DNA of 60,995 bases, taken from contig NZ_FONY01000035.1 in the NCBI RefSeq assembly GCF_900113045.1, positions 1-60,995 of the forward strand, written 5' to 3'. The translations under genes were made by a program, and so were the position numbers. Of the stretch, positions 26,042 through 35,679 are shown piece by piece. The notes beneath the pieces are model-generated. The model made no database searches. It was not told where the DNA came from and saw only the letters and a program-made list of their open reading frames with translations. The first letter of the stretch is position 1, and each line of letters begins with the position of its first letter. Source of the DNA: Thermoflexibacter ruber (lineage in GTDB: Bacteria; Bacteroidota; Bacteroidia; Cytophagales; Thermoflexibacteraceae).

Positions 26042-27466
26042 ATGTCGACAAACCAAACGAAATCTACATTTAACATTCGTTCTATTTTTTCATTTTTAAA
26101 AGAAGCACTTACAGGTAGCGAGCATCAAGACTATACTAAGGGCAATATTAATAAAGCAATCTTTTTATTGGCAATCCCTATGATTTTAGAAATGTGCATG
26201 GAATCCGTTTTTGCTTTGGTGGATATTTTCTTTGTGGGAAGATTGGGCAAGGAAGCAACTTCTACGGTAGGGCTAACTGAATCAGTTTTGACTTTGGTAT
26301 ATTCTATTGCCATCGGGCTAAGTATGGCAGCTACGGCAATGGTAGCTCGCAGAATAGGAGAGAAAAATCCCGAAGCCGCCGCCAAAACAGGGGCGCAAGC
26401 TATTTTGATTTCTGCTTTTTTCTCCGTAATTATTGGCATCATAGGGATTATTTTTGCCTCTGATATTTTTGTGCTTATGGGTGCAAATCAGGAAATTGTA
26501 ACAGTGGGTACTCCTTATATGCGATTAATCTTTGGGGCAAATATTGTGGTGATGTTGCTATTTTTGATTAATGGGATTTTTAGAGGAGCTGGCGATGCCT
26601 CCATGGCGATGCACTCTCTTTGGATTGCCAATGTATGCAATATTATTTTATGCCCTACCCTTATTTATGGCATAGGAGATATTATTCCTGCTTTTGGCTT
26701 GCTGGGTGCGGCTATGGCGACGACCATCGGGCGAGGGGTTGGAGTACTTTATCAATTATATCATTTATTCAGAGGAAAAAGCATTATCAAAATTCAGTGG
26801 CATCACTTCAAACCTGATTGGGAAATTATCAAAGCACTTTTTGACATTGCTTGGACGGGTACTTTGCAGTTCCTCATTGGCTCGGCGAGTTGGATTTTCA
26901 TGACGCGCATCACCGCTACTTTTGGTAGTGCGGCGATTGCAGGCTATACCGTAGCGATTCGCGTAGTGATGTTTTTTATCCTTCCTGCTTGGGGCATGAG
27001 CAATGCGGCGGCGACTTTGGTAGGACAAAACTTAGGGGCAAAACAACCTGAGCGTGCTGAAGAATCGGTATGGAGAACAGCAAAATACAATGCGATTTTT
27101 ATGCTTTTTGTATCTTTACTATTTTTCTTTGGCGCAGATTTTATTATAGGCTTTATGAACAACGACCTTGCCGTTCAGCAAGTGGCTACGCGTGCCTTGA
27201 AAATTATGAGTTTGGGTTACATATTTTATGGGGTGGGCATGGTCATGACGAGTTCTTTTAATGGGGCAGGAGATACAAAAACGCCTACTTGGGTTAATTT
27301 GTTTGGCTTCTGGTTTTTCCAAATTCCTTTGGCATATTTCATGGCTGATGTGCTTTCTTTCAAAGAAAATGGCGTTTTTTGGGCAGTACTCATCGCAGAA
27401 ACAGGCATAGCGATTGCCGCTTTGGTCTTGTTCAGACGAGGCACTTGGAAAATGATAGAGGTGTAA
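26042..27466 (+). CDS. MATE-family multidrug/Na+ antiporter
   Basis: The preferred start is the ATG at 26042 (MSTNQTKSTF), giving 474 residues; an in-frame ATG at 25949 would add an unlikely 31-residue tail. Twelve hydrophobic helices are visible in two halves. The first begins at KAIFLLAIPMILEMCMESVFALVDIFF, where the Leu-Pro-Met/Ile-Leu pattern is typical of MATE proteins. The second begins at DIAWTGTLQFLIGSASWIF. Conserved pieces include FLINGIFRGAGDA in the first half and FNGAGDTKTPTW in the second, the paired motif of this family. It sits in the inner membrane and exports drugs or metabolites using an ion gradient; the substrate is not known. Confidence 0.93.
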   Translation: MSTNQTKSTFNIRSIFSFLKEALTGSEHQDYTKGNINKAIFLLAIPMILEMCMESVFALVDIFFVGRLGKEATSTVGLTESVLTLVYSIAIGLSMAATAMVARRIGEKNPEAAAKTGAQAILISAFFSVIIGIIGIIFASDIFVLMGANQEIVTVGTPYMRLIFGANIVVMLLFLINGIFRGAGDASMAMHSLWIANVCNIILCPTLIYGIGDIIPAFGLLGAAMATTIGRGVGVLYQLYHLFRGKSIIKIQWHHFKPDWEIIKALFDIAWTGTLQFLIGSASWIFMTRITATFGSAAIAGYTVAIRVVMFFILPAWGMSNAAATLVGQNLGAKQPERAEESVWRTAKYNAIFMLFVSLLFFFGADFIIGFMNNDLAVQQVATRALKIMSLGYIFYGVGMVMTSSFNGAGDTKTPTWVNLFGFWFFQIPLAYFMADVLSFKENGVFWAVLIAETGIAIAALVLFRRGTWKMIEV

Positions 27467-27491
27467 GGGGGGGACTATTTAAAGCAATAAA

Positions 27492-27522
27492 TTGAATAGC
27501 CTACAAAATCTTCTTACTTTTG
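27492..27522 (+). promoter_or_regulatory. Bacteroidota promoter of thiL
   Basis: TTG at 27492-27494 is followed after 20 bases by TACTTTTG at 27515-27522. This fits the Bacteroidota sigma consensus TTG-N19/20-TAnnTTTG. It lies about 118 bases before the preferred thiL start. Confidence 0.55.
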
Positions 27523-27585
27523 TCATGGCAAATGAATGATCAAAAATTAGTTTGCAAAAATTTTAACCATTTTATAATCAAAGTT

Positions 27586-27623
27586 CTCAACCCTAAAGGT
27601 TTTATCAACTTTTAGGGTTTGAG
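27586..27623 (+). promoter_or_regulatory. Hairpin in the thiL leader
   Basis: CTCAACCCTAAAGG (from 27586) and CTTTTAGGGTTTGAG (27609-27623) form an inverted repeat with one bulged base. It ends 16 bases before the preferred thiL ATG, so it could affect translation initiation. It does not show the conserved core of a TPP riboswitch. Confidence 0.45.
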
Positions 27624-27639
27624 TATAAATATTCAAGAA

Positions 27640-28665
27640 ATGCCACGTACAGAACTTTCCCAATTAGGAGAATTTGGCTTGATAGACCGAATCAAAGCAA
27701 ACACCAACTTGCTCAATCAGACCTCTTTGAAGGGCATAGGAGATGATGCCGCCGTCATACAGACTTCTTCTGATTTCTACCAACTCATCTCTACGGATAT
27801 GCTGGTAGAGCATATACATTTTGACCTTTCTTTCCATCCTTTACAACACTTGGGCTATAAGGCAGTAGCTGTCAATGTGTCTGATATTGCGGCAATGAAT
27901 GGCATAGCGGAGCAGATAACCATAAGTTTGGCTATTAGCAACCGCTTTTCCGTAGAAGCCGTAGATGCACTCTATCAAGGAATTTTTGCGGCTTGCCAAG
28001 ATTACAAGGTAGATTTGGTCGGAGGCGATGTTACTTCTTCTATGAGCGGATTGGTTATCTCTATTACTGCTATTGGCAAAGTAGCACCTGAGCAGGTAGT
28101 TTATCGCAGTGGTGCTAAAAGCGGAGATATTTTGTGCGTTACAGGAGATTTGGGCGGGGCATACATTGGTTTACAAATCTTACAAAGAGAAAAAGCAGAG
28201 TTTTTAGCCAATCCCAAGATGCAACCTAAATTAGAAGAACGTGCTTATACGGTGGGAAGGCAACTGAAACCCAAGGCACGTACAGACATTATCTATGAAC
28301 TTGCTGAGTTGCAAGTAAAGCCAACGGCTATGATTGATATTTCCGATGGACTTGCTTCTGAAGTATTGCATATTGCTACGCAGTCAGGGGTTGGGGTAAT
28401 GCTCTATGAGGACAAAATTCCCATAGATAGAGAAACATACGAGGTAGCTATAGATGAGTTCAAACTCGTGCCTTCTGTGTGTGCCATGAACGGAGGAGAA
28501 GATTACGAGTTGCTTTTCACTATCCAGCAGAAAGACTACGAGAAAATCAAAAACCACGATGAGATTTCCTTCATAGGCTACATGACAGAGGACAGGTCGG
28601 TAAACCTCATTACTTCTGGCGGACAAAAAGTGCCTATTACCGCTCAAGGATGGAATCATTTTTAA
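27640..28665 (+). CDS. thiL: Thiamine-monophosphate kinase
   Basis: The enzyme phosphorylates thiamine monophosphate to the active diphosphate. I start it at the ATG at 27640 (MPRTELSQLGEFGLIDRI); the TTG at 27619 lies inside a hairpin. The 341-residue protein has the family's GIGDDAAVIQ segment, STDMLVEHIHFDL with metal-binding Asp, the LGYKAVAVNVSDIAAMNG motif, and VGGDVTSS. Further on are VTGDLGGAYIGL, MIDISDGLASEVLHIA and NGGEDYELLFTI. All parts expected of ThiL/PurM-type kinases are present. No other thi gene is nearby, except that the protein at 59718 may be related to thiamine pyrophosphokinase. Confidence 0.95.
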   Translation: MPRTELSQLGEFGLIDRIKANTNLLNQTSLKGIGDDAAVIQTSSDFYQLISTDMLVEHIHFDLSFHPLQHLGYKAVAVNVSDIAAMNGIAEQITISLAISNRFSVEAVDALYQGIFAACQDYKVDLVGGDVTSSMSGLVISITAIGKVAPEQVVYRSGAKSGDILCVTGDLGGAYIGLQILQREKAEFLANPKMQPKLEERAYTVGRQLKPKARTDIIYELAELQVKPTAMIDISDGLASEVLHIATQSGVGVMLYEDKIPIDRETYEVAIDEFKLVPSVCAMNGGEDYELLFTIQQKDYEKIKNHDEISFIGYMTEDRSVNLITSGGQKVPITAQGWNHF

Positions 28666-28698
28666 AGTATCAAACTTTCCAAAAACAAGGCTGTCCAA

Positions 28699-28885
28699 AA
28701 ATCTGTCAGGTCTGGGAAAAACCTGACAGATTTAGTAGCACTGATTTTTCAAATCAGTTACCTTTCCGATTGGGAAAATCGGGGGTATATAATAAAGGTT
28801 TTTTGTTTTTTTTTTTTTGCTATGTTTGCAGGGAAAAGTTTGTTTTTTACACCTGACAGGTTGCGCGAAACCTGTCAGGTGTAAA
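28699..28885. repeat. Cluster of palindromic repeats (REP-like)
   Basis: Four inverted repeats are packed between thiL and the next gene. AAATCTGTCAGGT at 28699 pairs with ACCTGACAGATTT at 28721-28733. ACTGATTT pairs with AAATCAGT from about 28740. CCGATT pairs with AATCGG near 28770. TTTACACCTGACAGGTT at 28846 pairs perfectly over 17 bp with its complement ending at 28885. The first and last share the core CTGTCAGG/CCTGACAG, the mark of a dispersed palindrome family. A run of 12 or more T lies between them. Confidence 0.75.
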
Positions 28886-28960
28886 CGAAGTTTTAGAACT
28901 TTTGCAATTAAAAAAGCAACTGAGTTCCTACTCTTATCTCCTTTTTTGCACACTTTTTTG

Positions 28961-28968
28961 TATATTTG
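28961..28968 (+). promoter_or_regulatory. Bacteroidota -7 box before the PD-(D/E)XK-like gene
   Basis: TATATTTG is an exact TAnnTTTG match, 24 bases before the ATG at 28992. The upstream TTG at the expected spacing is missing; a TTT-rich stretch occupies that place. Confidence 0.45.
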
Positions 28969-28991
28969 TATAGAAAAAATAACAAATAGGC

Positions 28992-29642
28992 ATGGTAAAA
29001 ACTTTTGAAAAGTGGAGAATAGATGAAGTCATAGATACCTTTGGGCTTAAACGTATCTACGATGTAAATTTTGCACCTTTGGCAGAATGGCTAAAAGCGA
29101 ATTATCCTGTTTCGGAGTTGGAAAAATCACAGATAGAAGCCTTGAAATCAGAACTACAAATCAATGCTGAATATTGGAATGAAGATGAGTTAAAGTTTTT
29201 CTTTCTGAGTCCTTTTCTAACAGTAGTGAATCTAAGAAGTCCATATTACAAAATTTTTACTCAACGTCCTATTTCTGCGGAAGTGAAGGGAATTAAGATG
29301 AACGGTATTGTGGATTTGGTATTGGCAAAGGGAGAGGCTGCCCCTAAAAAACCTTTTTTCTTTATTCATGAGTACAAGCAAGAGCAGAAGGGAAACAATG
29401 ACCCCATAGCCCAATTAATTACTGCAATGTTGGTAGCACAGGTACAAAATGAAAATGATATGCCTGTGTATGGTTGTTATGTCATGGGTAGATTTTGGTT
29501 TTTTGTGGTCTTGTATGGCAACGAATATGCGGTAAGCGATGCCTATACTGCTACTCAAGATGATATTTTCCAGATAGTCAGCATTTTAAGGGCTGTAAAA
29601 GTAAAAATAGAAGAAAGAATAAAAGCAGAGAAAGAACAATAG
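28992..29642 (+). CDS. Putative PD-(D/E)XK-nuclease-like protein
   Basis: A 216-residue cytoplasmic protein. After a helical N-terminal half, the sequence MNGIVDLVLAKG with Asp108, an intervening strand, and PFFFIHEYKQEQ with Glu127 and Lys129 form the D...(D/E)xK pattern of PD-(D/E)XK nucleases. This is followed by a helix with PIAQLITAMLVAQ (a Gln-containing helix, common in the superfamily). The C-terminal part (YGCYVMGRFWFFVVLYG) is a beta segment. I cannot name the family; it resembles nuclease modules in restriction systems and uncharacterised Bacteroidota proteins. It has a close -7 box and follows the palindrome cluster. A role in DNA defence is only an inference. Confidence 0.65.
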   Translation: MVKTFEKWRIDEVIDTFGLKRIYDVNFAPLAEWLKANYPVSELEKSQIEALKSELQINAEYWNEDELKFFFLSPFLTVVNLRSPYYKIFTQRPISAEVKGIKMNGIVDLVLAKGEAAPKKPFFFIHEYKQEQKGNNDPIAQLITAMLVAQVQNENDMPVYGCYVMGRFWFFVVLYGNEYAVSDAYTATQDDIFQIVSILRAVKVKIEERIKAEKEQ

Positions 29643-29647
29643 ATGTT

Positions 29648-30637
29648 CTATTCCTTTTTTCCTTTCCATTCCATAGCTGCGGGGAATAGATAATAGGCAA
29701 AAACTAAGGGATTGAAGAAAGTAATGAAAATTTCGTAAGACAATAAGTATTTCACTACCCAAGTTTGATGTATTTTTTGGGCAAAAAATGTAATAGTCAA
29801 GCTGTGCAATAAAAAACGCAACAGCCAAACTCCTACAGATATTTTCCAGTCCACAACAAAAAGTAATGAAAGAAGAACAAATAAAAATAAGCCATTGGTC
29901 AGCAAGGGAATAAGCAAATACCAAGGCAAGCGCAAAGCACCATCAAGCCATCTTTGTCGCTGTTGTAGGAGTTGGCAAAAGTTTGCTTGGGGCTGGCTTA
30001 TGCCTACTATTTCTTTGGAATGTAAATGCACAAAATCCCAGCCTTTGGCTAAGATTCCTTTAAACATAATCAGGTCCTCACAAACCATATAAGGCTGATT
30101 TTCAATTCCTCCCATTTCCCAATAGGCTTTTTTGCTTACTGCCATATTGTTGCCCATAGCGTTAGTCGGTATTTTGAGCATAGAGGCTATATTCATCAAT
30201 CCTACATTCTGCACCCAATCTACTCCGTCCAATTTTGCTATCAAAGACTTGCCTCTCACAAGGCTAAATCCTGTAACTACTCCTATTTTTTTGCCTTGTT
30301 GAAAACCTTTGACCATTCCCCTAATCCAAGTAGGAGGCACATACATATCGGCATCGGTAATAAGGAAATAATCTCCTTGCGCATAGTGAGCTAAATGAGC
30401 AATGACATTACCTTTATAACGAGCCTGCCCTAAATTGTCTTGAATATCAATGAGTTTAAAATGCGGTTTGTCTTTGATAAAGTCCAAGATAATTTCTTTA
30501 CTACAGTCTTCCGACCTATCGTTCCCTATCCATACCTCCCACACTCCCAAAGGAAAATCCTGCATAGACAAAGCATCTAAGCAGGATTTGATATTTTTCT
30601 CCTCATTTCTAACCGCCAAGAGTATGCTTACCAGCAT
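29648..30637 (-). CDS. Family 2 glycosyltransferase
   Basis: A 329-residue GT-A-fold transferase. The start MLVSILLAVRNEEKNIKSCLDAL is a typical nucleotide-sugar-binding N-terminus. The metal-binding DxD is in YFLITDADMYVPP, and the later acceptor region has ENQPYMVCEDLIMFKGI. The QQRQRWLDGALRLPW segment is the QxxRW-type motif seen in processive GT2 enzymes. Two or three hydrophobic helices at the C-terminus (LLTNGLFLFVLLSLLFVVDW) place it at the inner membrane. It may add sugars to lipids or polysaccharide; the substrate is unknown. It is followed in the same direction after selD, which lies one base upstream. Confidence 0.9.
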   Translation of the reverse strand: MLVSILLAVRNEEKNIKSCLDALSMQDFPLGVWEVWIGNDRSEDCSKEIILDFIKDKPHFKLIDIQDNLGQARYKGNVIAHLAHYAQGDYFLITDADMYVPPTWIRGMVKGFQQGKKIGVVTGFSLVRGKSLIAKLDGVDWVQNVGLMNIASMLKIPTNAMGNNMAVSKKAYWEMGGIENQPYMVCEDLIMFKGILAKGWDFVHLHSKEIVGISQPQANFCQLLQQRQRWLDGALRLPWYLLIPLLTNGLFLFVLLSLLFVVDWKISVGVWLLRFLLHSLTITFFAQKIHQTWVVKYLLSYEIFITFFNPLVFAYYLFPAAMEWKGKKE

Positions 30638-30638
30638 T

Positions 30639-31682
30639 TTATTTGACCAAGATTAGTTTTTCATTTTTAGCTACTGTTTTTCCAATAGGTTTTAAGTCTA
30701 AGCCATGTTTTTGGAAAACAGCTTGCAATTCCTTTTCTCCTTCTGATAAAACTGCGATGAGCAAGCCTCCACTTGTTTGGGGGTCTGCCAAAATCTGCTT
30801 TTGATAGCTGGCATTTGCTTCATTTTCAAAGTGAATCAAATGCCCGTAACTACTCCAATTGCGATTTGTACCGCCGGGAACACATTGCTTTGCTAAGTAT
30901 TCCTCTATGAAAGGTAGCTTAGGCACGGCTTGAAAATCAATTTCAGCACTGACCCCGCTCCCCTCGCACATTTCTCGCAGATGTCCTAACAAACCAAATC
31001 CTGTTACATCAGTCAAGGCTTTTACTGCGGAGATTTTTCCTAAGTCTGCCCCTATCTTGTTGAGTTTCATCATTTGCTCAGGAGCGATATGCTCATGCTC
31101 AGGTTTTAAAATACCTTTTTTCTGGGCAGTGCTTAAAATTCCTACTCCAAGAGGTTTAGTTAGGTAAAGTAAGCAGTTTTCTGTAGCCGTATCGTTGCGT
31201 TTTAGGTTTGCTTTAGGGACTATTCCTGTAACTGCTAAGCCATAAATCGGTTCTGGGCAGTCTATGCTATGCCCACCCGCCAAAGGAATCCCCGCTTCTT
31301 GGCAAGTAAAACGACTTCCTTCTAATACTCTGCCAGCAAGTTCAGGGGGGAGTTTGTCTATAGTCCAGCCCAAAATCGCAATCGCCATAATAGGCGTACC
31401 TCCCATTGCGTACACATCGCTGATAGCATTGGCAGAGGCGATGCGTCCAAAATTGTAGGCATCATCTACAATAGGCATGAAAAAGTCCGTAGTGCTAATG
31501 ATGCAATTCTCACTATCCAATTCGTACACAGCCGCATCGTCCTTAGTTGCATTGCCTACCAAAAGTTGAGGTGGGGCAGGATAGTGAGTATTACTTTGCA
31601 AAATCTTATCTAAAATCTGCGGAGAAATTTTACAACCACACCCTGCTCCATGACTGTATTGCGTAAGTTTGATATTTTCCAT
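30639..31682 (-). CDS. selD: Selenide, water dikinase (selenophosphate synthetase)
   Basis: The enzyme makes selenophosphate from selenide and ATP. The N-terminus [16 protein letters not shown] contains the catalytic Cys15 and Lys18, the equivalents of Cys17 and Lys20 in E. coli, so this is the cysteine form. Also present are [21 protein letters not shown], the [18 protein letters not shown] segment, and LAGGHSID. The C-terminal [12 protein letters not shown] is typical of SelD. At 347 residues it is complete. No selA, selB, tRNA-Sec or selenouridine synthase gene lies in the window, so its use cannot be inferred from neighbours. Only one base separates it from the glycosyltransferase gene downstream. 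Confidence 0.95.
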   Translation of the reverse strand: MENIKLTQYSHGAGCGCKISPQILDKILQSNTHYPAPPQLLVGNATKDDAAVYELDSENCIISTTDFFMPIVDDAYNFGRIASANAISDVYAMGGTPIMAIAILGWTIDKLPPELAGRVLEGSRFTCQEAGIPLAGGHSIDCPEPIYGLAVTGIVPKANLKRNDTATENCLLYLTKPLGVGILSTAQKKGILKPEHEHIAPEQMMKLNKIGADLGKISAVKALTDVTGFGLLGHLREMCEGSGVSAEIDFQAVPKLPFIEEYLAKQCVPGGTNRNWSSYGHLIHFENEANASYQKQILADPQTSGGLLIAVLSEGEKELQAVFQKHGLDLKPIGKTVAKNEKLILVK

Positions 31683-31699
31683 ATACTTAAAACTTGATT

Positions 31700-34465
31700 T
31701 TATCCTGTATGCCTCAAAGCCCCTGCAATGCCGTTGATAGTCAGCAAAACTCCTAAAAGCGTATTCTCAGCGTCTTTACTCAGTCCTTCTGCTTTCTGCC
31801 AACGCCACAATTTAAGCATTTCTATTTGATTATAGTGTAGCTCTTCCATAGCACTCGCTCTGAGCAGGTTAGAGTAGTAATGATTGGTGCGACGTTCCTC
31901 CAAAGGTCTGCCTAAAAGTAGCGTAAGCATCTCTTTAGTACGTCTAAGTTCATTGACAATACTCTGCCAAATTTTTTCTCTTACGGCTTTACTTTTTACT
32001 AACTGAGCGTAATTGTTCATTATCTCCTCGTCGGTAGCGGCAAGGCTTGTATCTACATTGGTCAGAATATACCGTACAAATACATCAGATTTTACGGATT
32101 TTTTTAGCTCCTCGAATGATGCTGTATTTTCTTTCATAAGTTTTTCTAAGGCATAACCTACGCCATACCAACTTGTTAAGTGATAACGAGTTTGACTCCA
32201 GCTAAATACCCAAGGGATAGCTCGTAAGTCTGCCAAAGAACGCTTCCCTGTACGGCGAGCAGGACGAGAGCCTATTTTGCTTTCTTCTATGGCATCTATG
32301 GGCGTTGCCTCGCTAAAAAATTGGATAAAATCAGCATCATGTACCAAGTCTGTGTAAAATTTCTTGCTTTCTTCTGCCAATCTTTCCAACGTACTTAAAA
32401 AGGGATAAGGTTCTTCTTTTACAAAATGATGTAAGATACTTTGGCAGGTAGCCCCACTTACCAAAAGTTCCAGATTATACACTGCATTCATCTTATTGGC
32501 GTATTTCTGAGCAATGGTTTCGCCTTGTTCTGTTAGGCGAATATTTCCATTGATAGAACCAAAAGGCAGTGCCTGCAAGAACCAATGCGTAGGACCTGCT
32601 CCACGACTAATAGTACCACCCTTCCCATGGAAAAACTGAATGTCTATGCCGTATTTTTTTCCCACTCCCACCAATTCTTGCTGTGCTTTGTAAAGGGCAA
32701 TGGCACTTGCTAAAATGCCACCGTCTTTATTGCTATCGCTGTAGCCCACCATGATTTGTTGGAGAGGTCTGGTATAACCATTGATTTGTTGCTGATAAGC
32801 TAAACTACGCTTTGTAAAAGGGTGATTCAAAAATACTTCCATGATTTCCTTGCTTCTTTGCAAGTCCTCTATGGTTTCAAAAAGTGGAACTACGTGCAAG
32901 GGACAAGCCAGCTCTCCTGCTTCCTCGTGCAGCAAACCTGCTTCTCTTACAAAAATATAGACCGCCAATAAATCAGCTACGTTGCGCGTCATGCTGACGA
33001 TTAGCGAACCAATACCATAATGACCGTACTTTTGGATATGCTCGGAAAGCACTTTATAGACATCGGTTACGGCTTGGGCTTCTTTTTCCAAAGACATATT
33101 GGGGTGAGTAAAAGGACGCTGCGATTGGAGTTCTTGATTAAAAAAAGCAATTCTTTCCTGCTCACTCCATTCCAAGAACGCATCTCCGTCTTGGGAAGCG
33201 GCTTTCATTAATTGTGCAATCGCTAAGTCATGGAAACGACTGTTTTGGCGAATATCCAAGCGTGCTAAGCGGAAACCAAAAGTCTGCACAAGGCGAATGG
33301 TGTCATGTACTTCTGCATAAGCTATTGATTTTGACCCATAAGTAATTAGACTTTCTTGCAAAAGGAATAAATCAGCCAATAGTTCTTTGGCGTACCTATA
33401 TTTCCCTGCTTCGTCTTTGAGTTCAGTAGCGTGTTCCCTTTTTACGTCTATGGGCAGCTTTGCCATCATCAAGTTTACATATTGACGAAAAACTTCGCCA
33501 TGATTTCTTGCAAAAGCCTGTTCTCCCTCCTCGCCTAATTCTGCTATCATTTCCTTGATACGCAAACGCATTTTTTCTGTCGCTTTTTCGTAAACGTAAG
33601 AAAAACTTAGTTCTTTTACTAATTTCGAGAGTTGCCTTCTGATTACCACTAAGGCATCAAAACGGAGCAGTCGGAGGGTGTCTTTGGTAACTTCTGCGGT
33701 TACTAAGGGGTGTCCGTCCCTGTCGCCTCCTACCCAATTTCCAAAGGTAATTTTTGGGTAAACATTAGAGTTCTTCAGCAACTCCTCATCAAAACCAATA
33801 CTTTTCCATGCTTGTACCAACTTTCTGTCTAAAATAGGTATCACTTCTGGAAACACGTTCATCAAGTAGTACAAAATTCCCCTTAACTCAGACATTACGT
33901 CAGGTTTTTCTAAGAAAATTTCCCCTGTGCGCCAAAGCCTTTCTATGCAAAGTTTGATTTCTCTGCGAATTTCCTCTTGTTCTGCTTGGGTGTACATTTG
34001 GTTTTCTCGCTTTACCAAAAGCAAGTAAAGTTCCCTTTGATGTTCTAACACAGTAGTTCGCTTTGCCTCTGTGGGGTGTGCCGTCAGCACAGGCTCAATG
34101 CGCATATTGCCCAATAAACTCACGATTTGCTCTTGGGAAAGTCCTGCATCTTTGAGCTTCAATAGGTTTTGCGCCCACAAACCGTTCACCGCACTAAGGC
34201 TATGTTCTTCTTCTTGCCTTCTACGTTCTTGAACGGCAGCATTGATTTCCACTAAGTTAAGAAACTGAAAAGCAATAGAATAAAGTTGAATATCTCTTTT
34301 GCGAAATTGGATATGCTCAGGAGCAGGATTTATCCAAGGCAGTAGTTTTGCTAACTCAGGAGCGTTACTCTCCAATAATACTTCTCTAAAACATTCCAAT
34401 AAAAACTCAAGGTCTTCGTAAGGTTTCCCTATTTTTTGTTTGACTAAGTTTAGTATGCTACTCAT
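31700..34465 (-). CDS. ppc: Phosphoenolpyruvate carboxylase
   Basis: A 921-residue enzyme that carboxylates phosphoenolpyruvate to oxaloacetate and refills the TCA cycle. Diagnostic segments are [18 protein letters not shown] with the catalytic His, [13 protein letters not shown], the active-site [16 protein letters not shown], and [37 protein letters not shown] follows. The C-terminus ends RHTG, close to the usual RNTG. All segments are intact. It is upstream of selD on the same strand, 17 bases away, so they may be co-transcribed although unrelated in function. Confidence 0.96.
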   Translation of the reverse strand: MSSILNLVKQKIGKPYEDLEFLLECFREVLLESNAPELAKLLPWINPAPEHIQFRKRDIQLYSIAFQFLNLVEINAAVQERRRQEEEHSLSAVNGLWAQNLLKLKDAGLSQEQIVSLLGNMRIEPVLTAHPTEAKRTTVLEHQRELYLLLVKRENQMYTQAEQEEIRREIKLCIERLWRTGEIFLEKPDVMSELRGILYYLMNVFPEVIPILDRKLVQAWKSIGFDEELLKNSNVYPKITFGNWVGGDRDGHPLVTAEVTKDTLRLLRFDALVVIRRQLSKLVKELSFSYVYEKATEKMRLRIKEMIAELGEEGEQAFARNHGEVFRQYVNLMMAKLPIDVKREHATELKDEAGKYRYAKELLADLFLLQESLITYGSKSIAYAEVHDTIRLVQTFGFRLARLDIRQNSRFHDLAIAQLMKAASQDGDAFLEWSEQERIAFFNQELQSQRPFTHPNMSLEKEAQAVTDVYKVLSEHIQKYGHYGIGSLIVSMTRNVADLLAVYIFVREAGLLHEEAGELACPLHVVPLFETIEDLQRSKEIMEVFLNHPFTKRSLAYQQQINGYTRPLQQIMVGYSDSNKDGGILASAIALYKAQQELVGVGKKYGIDIQFFHGKGGTISRGAGPTHWFLQALPFGSINGNIRLTEQGETIAQKYANKMNAVYNLELLVSGATCQSILHHFVKEEPYPFLSTLERLAEESKKFYTDLVHDADFIQFFSEATPIDAIEESKIGSRPARRTGKRSLADLRAIPWVFSWSQTRYHLTSWYGVGYALEKLMKENTASFEELKKSVKSDVFVRYILTNVDTSLAATDEEIMNNYAQLVKSKAVREKIWQSIVNELRRTKEMLTLLLGRPLEERRTNHYYSNLLRASAMEELHYNQIEMLKLWRWQKAEGLSKDAENTLLGVLLTINGIAGALRHTG

Positions 34466-34949
34466 TTGGTTATCAAAAATATAATAAGTAAAATGGTAAA
34501 GTTGATATGGTTGTAAGCGTGTTTATTGGACTGTGGTAATTCGTAGTGATTAGCTATTGTGGTGCAAATTAAAAAGTAATTGGGAAAAAATACGTCTTTA
34601 TAAAAAAAAATGGACACTTGCAAACGCTCCTTGGCCGCCTATTTTTTTAGAATTATTACATTTCCAATATTAAATAATTGTTAAATATTTATCTCTACTC
34701 TAAGTGGTATCTAATCTTAAAAGTAGAAAACATCAAAAAATATATATTGTTGATAATCAAATTTTTATAAAATCAATAATATAAAATTTGTTCAATAATT
34801 AAATCAAAATTCAAAATGGTATGAGAAAAGGAGATTTAGGTAAAAAAATATAACTTTTTCAAGTAAAAATTGTATAAAAGCAATATTTTATACGAAAAAT
34901 ATTACTTTTATAATTATAAGTAATTGAAAATAAAGTATTTACTTGCTAT
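34466..34949. other. AT-rich divergent intergenic region
   Basis: About 480 very AT-rich bases between ppc and the lysozyme gene contain no supported gene. A near-palindrome, ATTACTT-N10-AAGTAAT, lies at 34901-34924, about 26 bases upstream of the lysozyme promoter. It could be an operator, but nothing else supports that. Confidence 0.4.
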
Positions 34950-34979
34950 TTGATAATTCCAAAATTTGCCTTAACTTTG
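34950..34979 (+). promoter_or_regulatory. Bacteroidota promoter of the lysozyme gene
   Basis: TTG at 34950-34952, then 19 bases, then TAACTTTG at 34972-34979. This is an exact match to the TTG-N19-TAnnTTTG consensus. The ATG follows 31 bases after the -7 box. Confidence 0.65.
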
Positions 34980-35010
34980 CACCTCGATTTTGAAACAAAA
35001 GTAAAAATTT

Positions 35011-35646
35011 ATGCGGAAGTTTTTGATTACAAGCATCTTATCTCTCTTTTCTTCAGTAAGATTAGGTAGTAGTAATCCAAATGAAGCAGGTATTATGCCC
35101 CCTATTGATAGCCAAGTAAGTGCAAAATTAGTGAGTGAGCATAATATGGCAGAGCAGAGATTCAAAGAAGAAGATGCACGCTTACAAGTCGCTTCATTAA
35201 AAACAAACTCTATCGTTACTTGGGATAGTGTACTAAGTATGGTGAAGCGTCGGGAAAGTTTACAGCTTCAGCCGTACACCTGTCCGGGAGGACATCTCAG
35301 CGTAGGGTACGGTCACGTAATTACCAAAGGAGAGGAATATCTCAAAAAGGGAATTACAGAAGCTCAGGCGGATTCCTTGCTCCATAGCGATATGGAATAC
35401 TACAAAGATTGGGTAAAAAAGAATCTTAGACTGAAAGGGAATCAATTAAAGGCAATGACGCATTTTTGCTATGCCTTTGGAACAACTAAGTTGCAAAAAA
35501 GCACGCTCTATAAGAAAATTAAGAATGGAGAACCCATAGAGGAGGAGATTCTCAAATGGGTGAATATCAAAGGAAAACCTAACTCGAGTCTGCTCAGACA
35601 GCGTAAGTTAGAACTCGCTTGGTATAACAACTCTGAAAAGCACTAA
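35011..35646 (+). CDS. Secreted GH24 (phage-type) lysozyme
   Basis: The 211-residue protein starts with MRKFLITSILSLFSSVRLG, a probable signal peptide. The GH24 domain covers about residues 70-205, with KRRESLQLQPYTCPGGHLSV and YGHVITKGEEYL. The catalytic Glu is Glu82. The positions of Asp20 and Thr26 of T4 lysozyme correspond to Cys91 and Ser97 here, with the same spacing. Later segments KAMTHFCYAFGTTKLQKS and LLRQRKLELAWY are the helical lobe. It should cleave peptidoglycan outside the cytoplasm. No phage gene lies nearby, so it looks like a host cell-wall or competition enzyme. It has its own promoter and terminator. Confidence 0.87.
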   Translation: MRKFLITSILSLFSSVRLGSSNPNEAGIMPPIDSQVSAKLVSEHNMAEQRFKEEDARLQVASLKTNSIVTWDSVLSMVKRRESLQLQPYTCPGGHLSVGYGHVITKGEEYLKKGITEAQADSLLHSDMEYYKDWVKKNLRLKGNQLKAMTHFCYAFGTTKLQKSTLYKKIKNGEPIEEEILKWVNIKGKPNSSLLRQRKLELAWYNNSEKH

Positions 35647-35679
35647 TCTCAAAAAGAGCGGCAATTAGAACAAATCAAT

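Noticed and set aside
27586-27640. TPP riboswitch before thiL
   Set aside because: The hairpin is simple, and the conserved CUGAGA-type core is absent.
28699-28885. CRISPR array
   Set aside because: The repeats are palindromes of different lengths without regular spacers, so they fit REP-like elements and not CRISPR.
35011-35646. Prophage remnant suggested by the phage-type lysozyme
   Set aside because: No holin, tail, integrase or att-like repeat lies near; the gene has a host-type promoter and a signal peptide.
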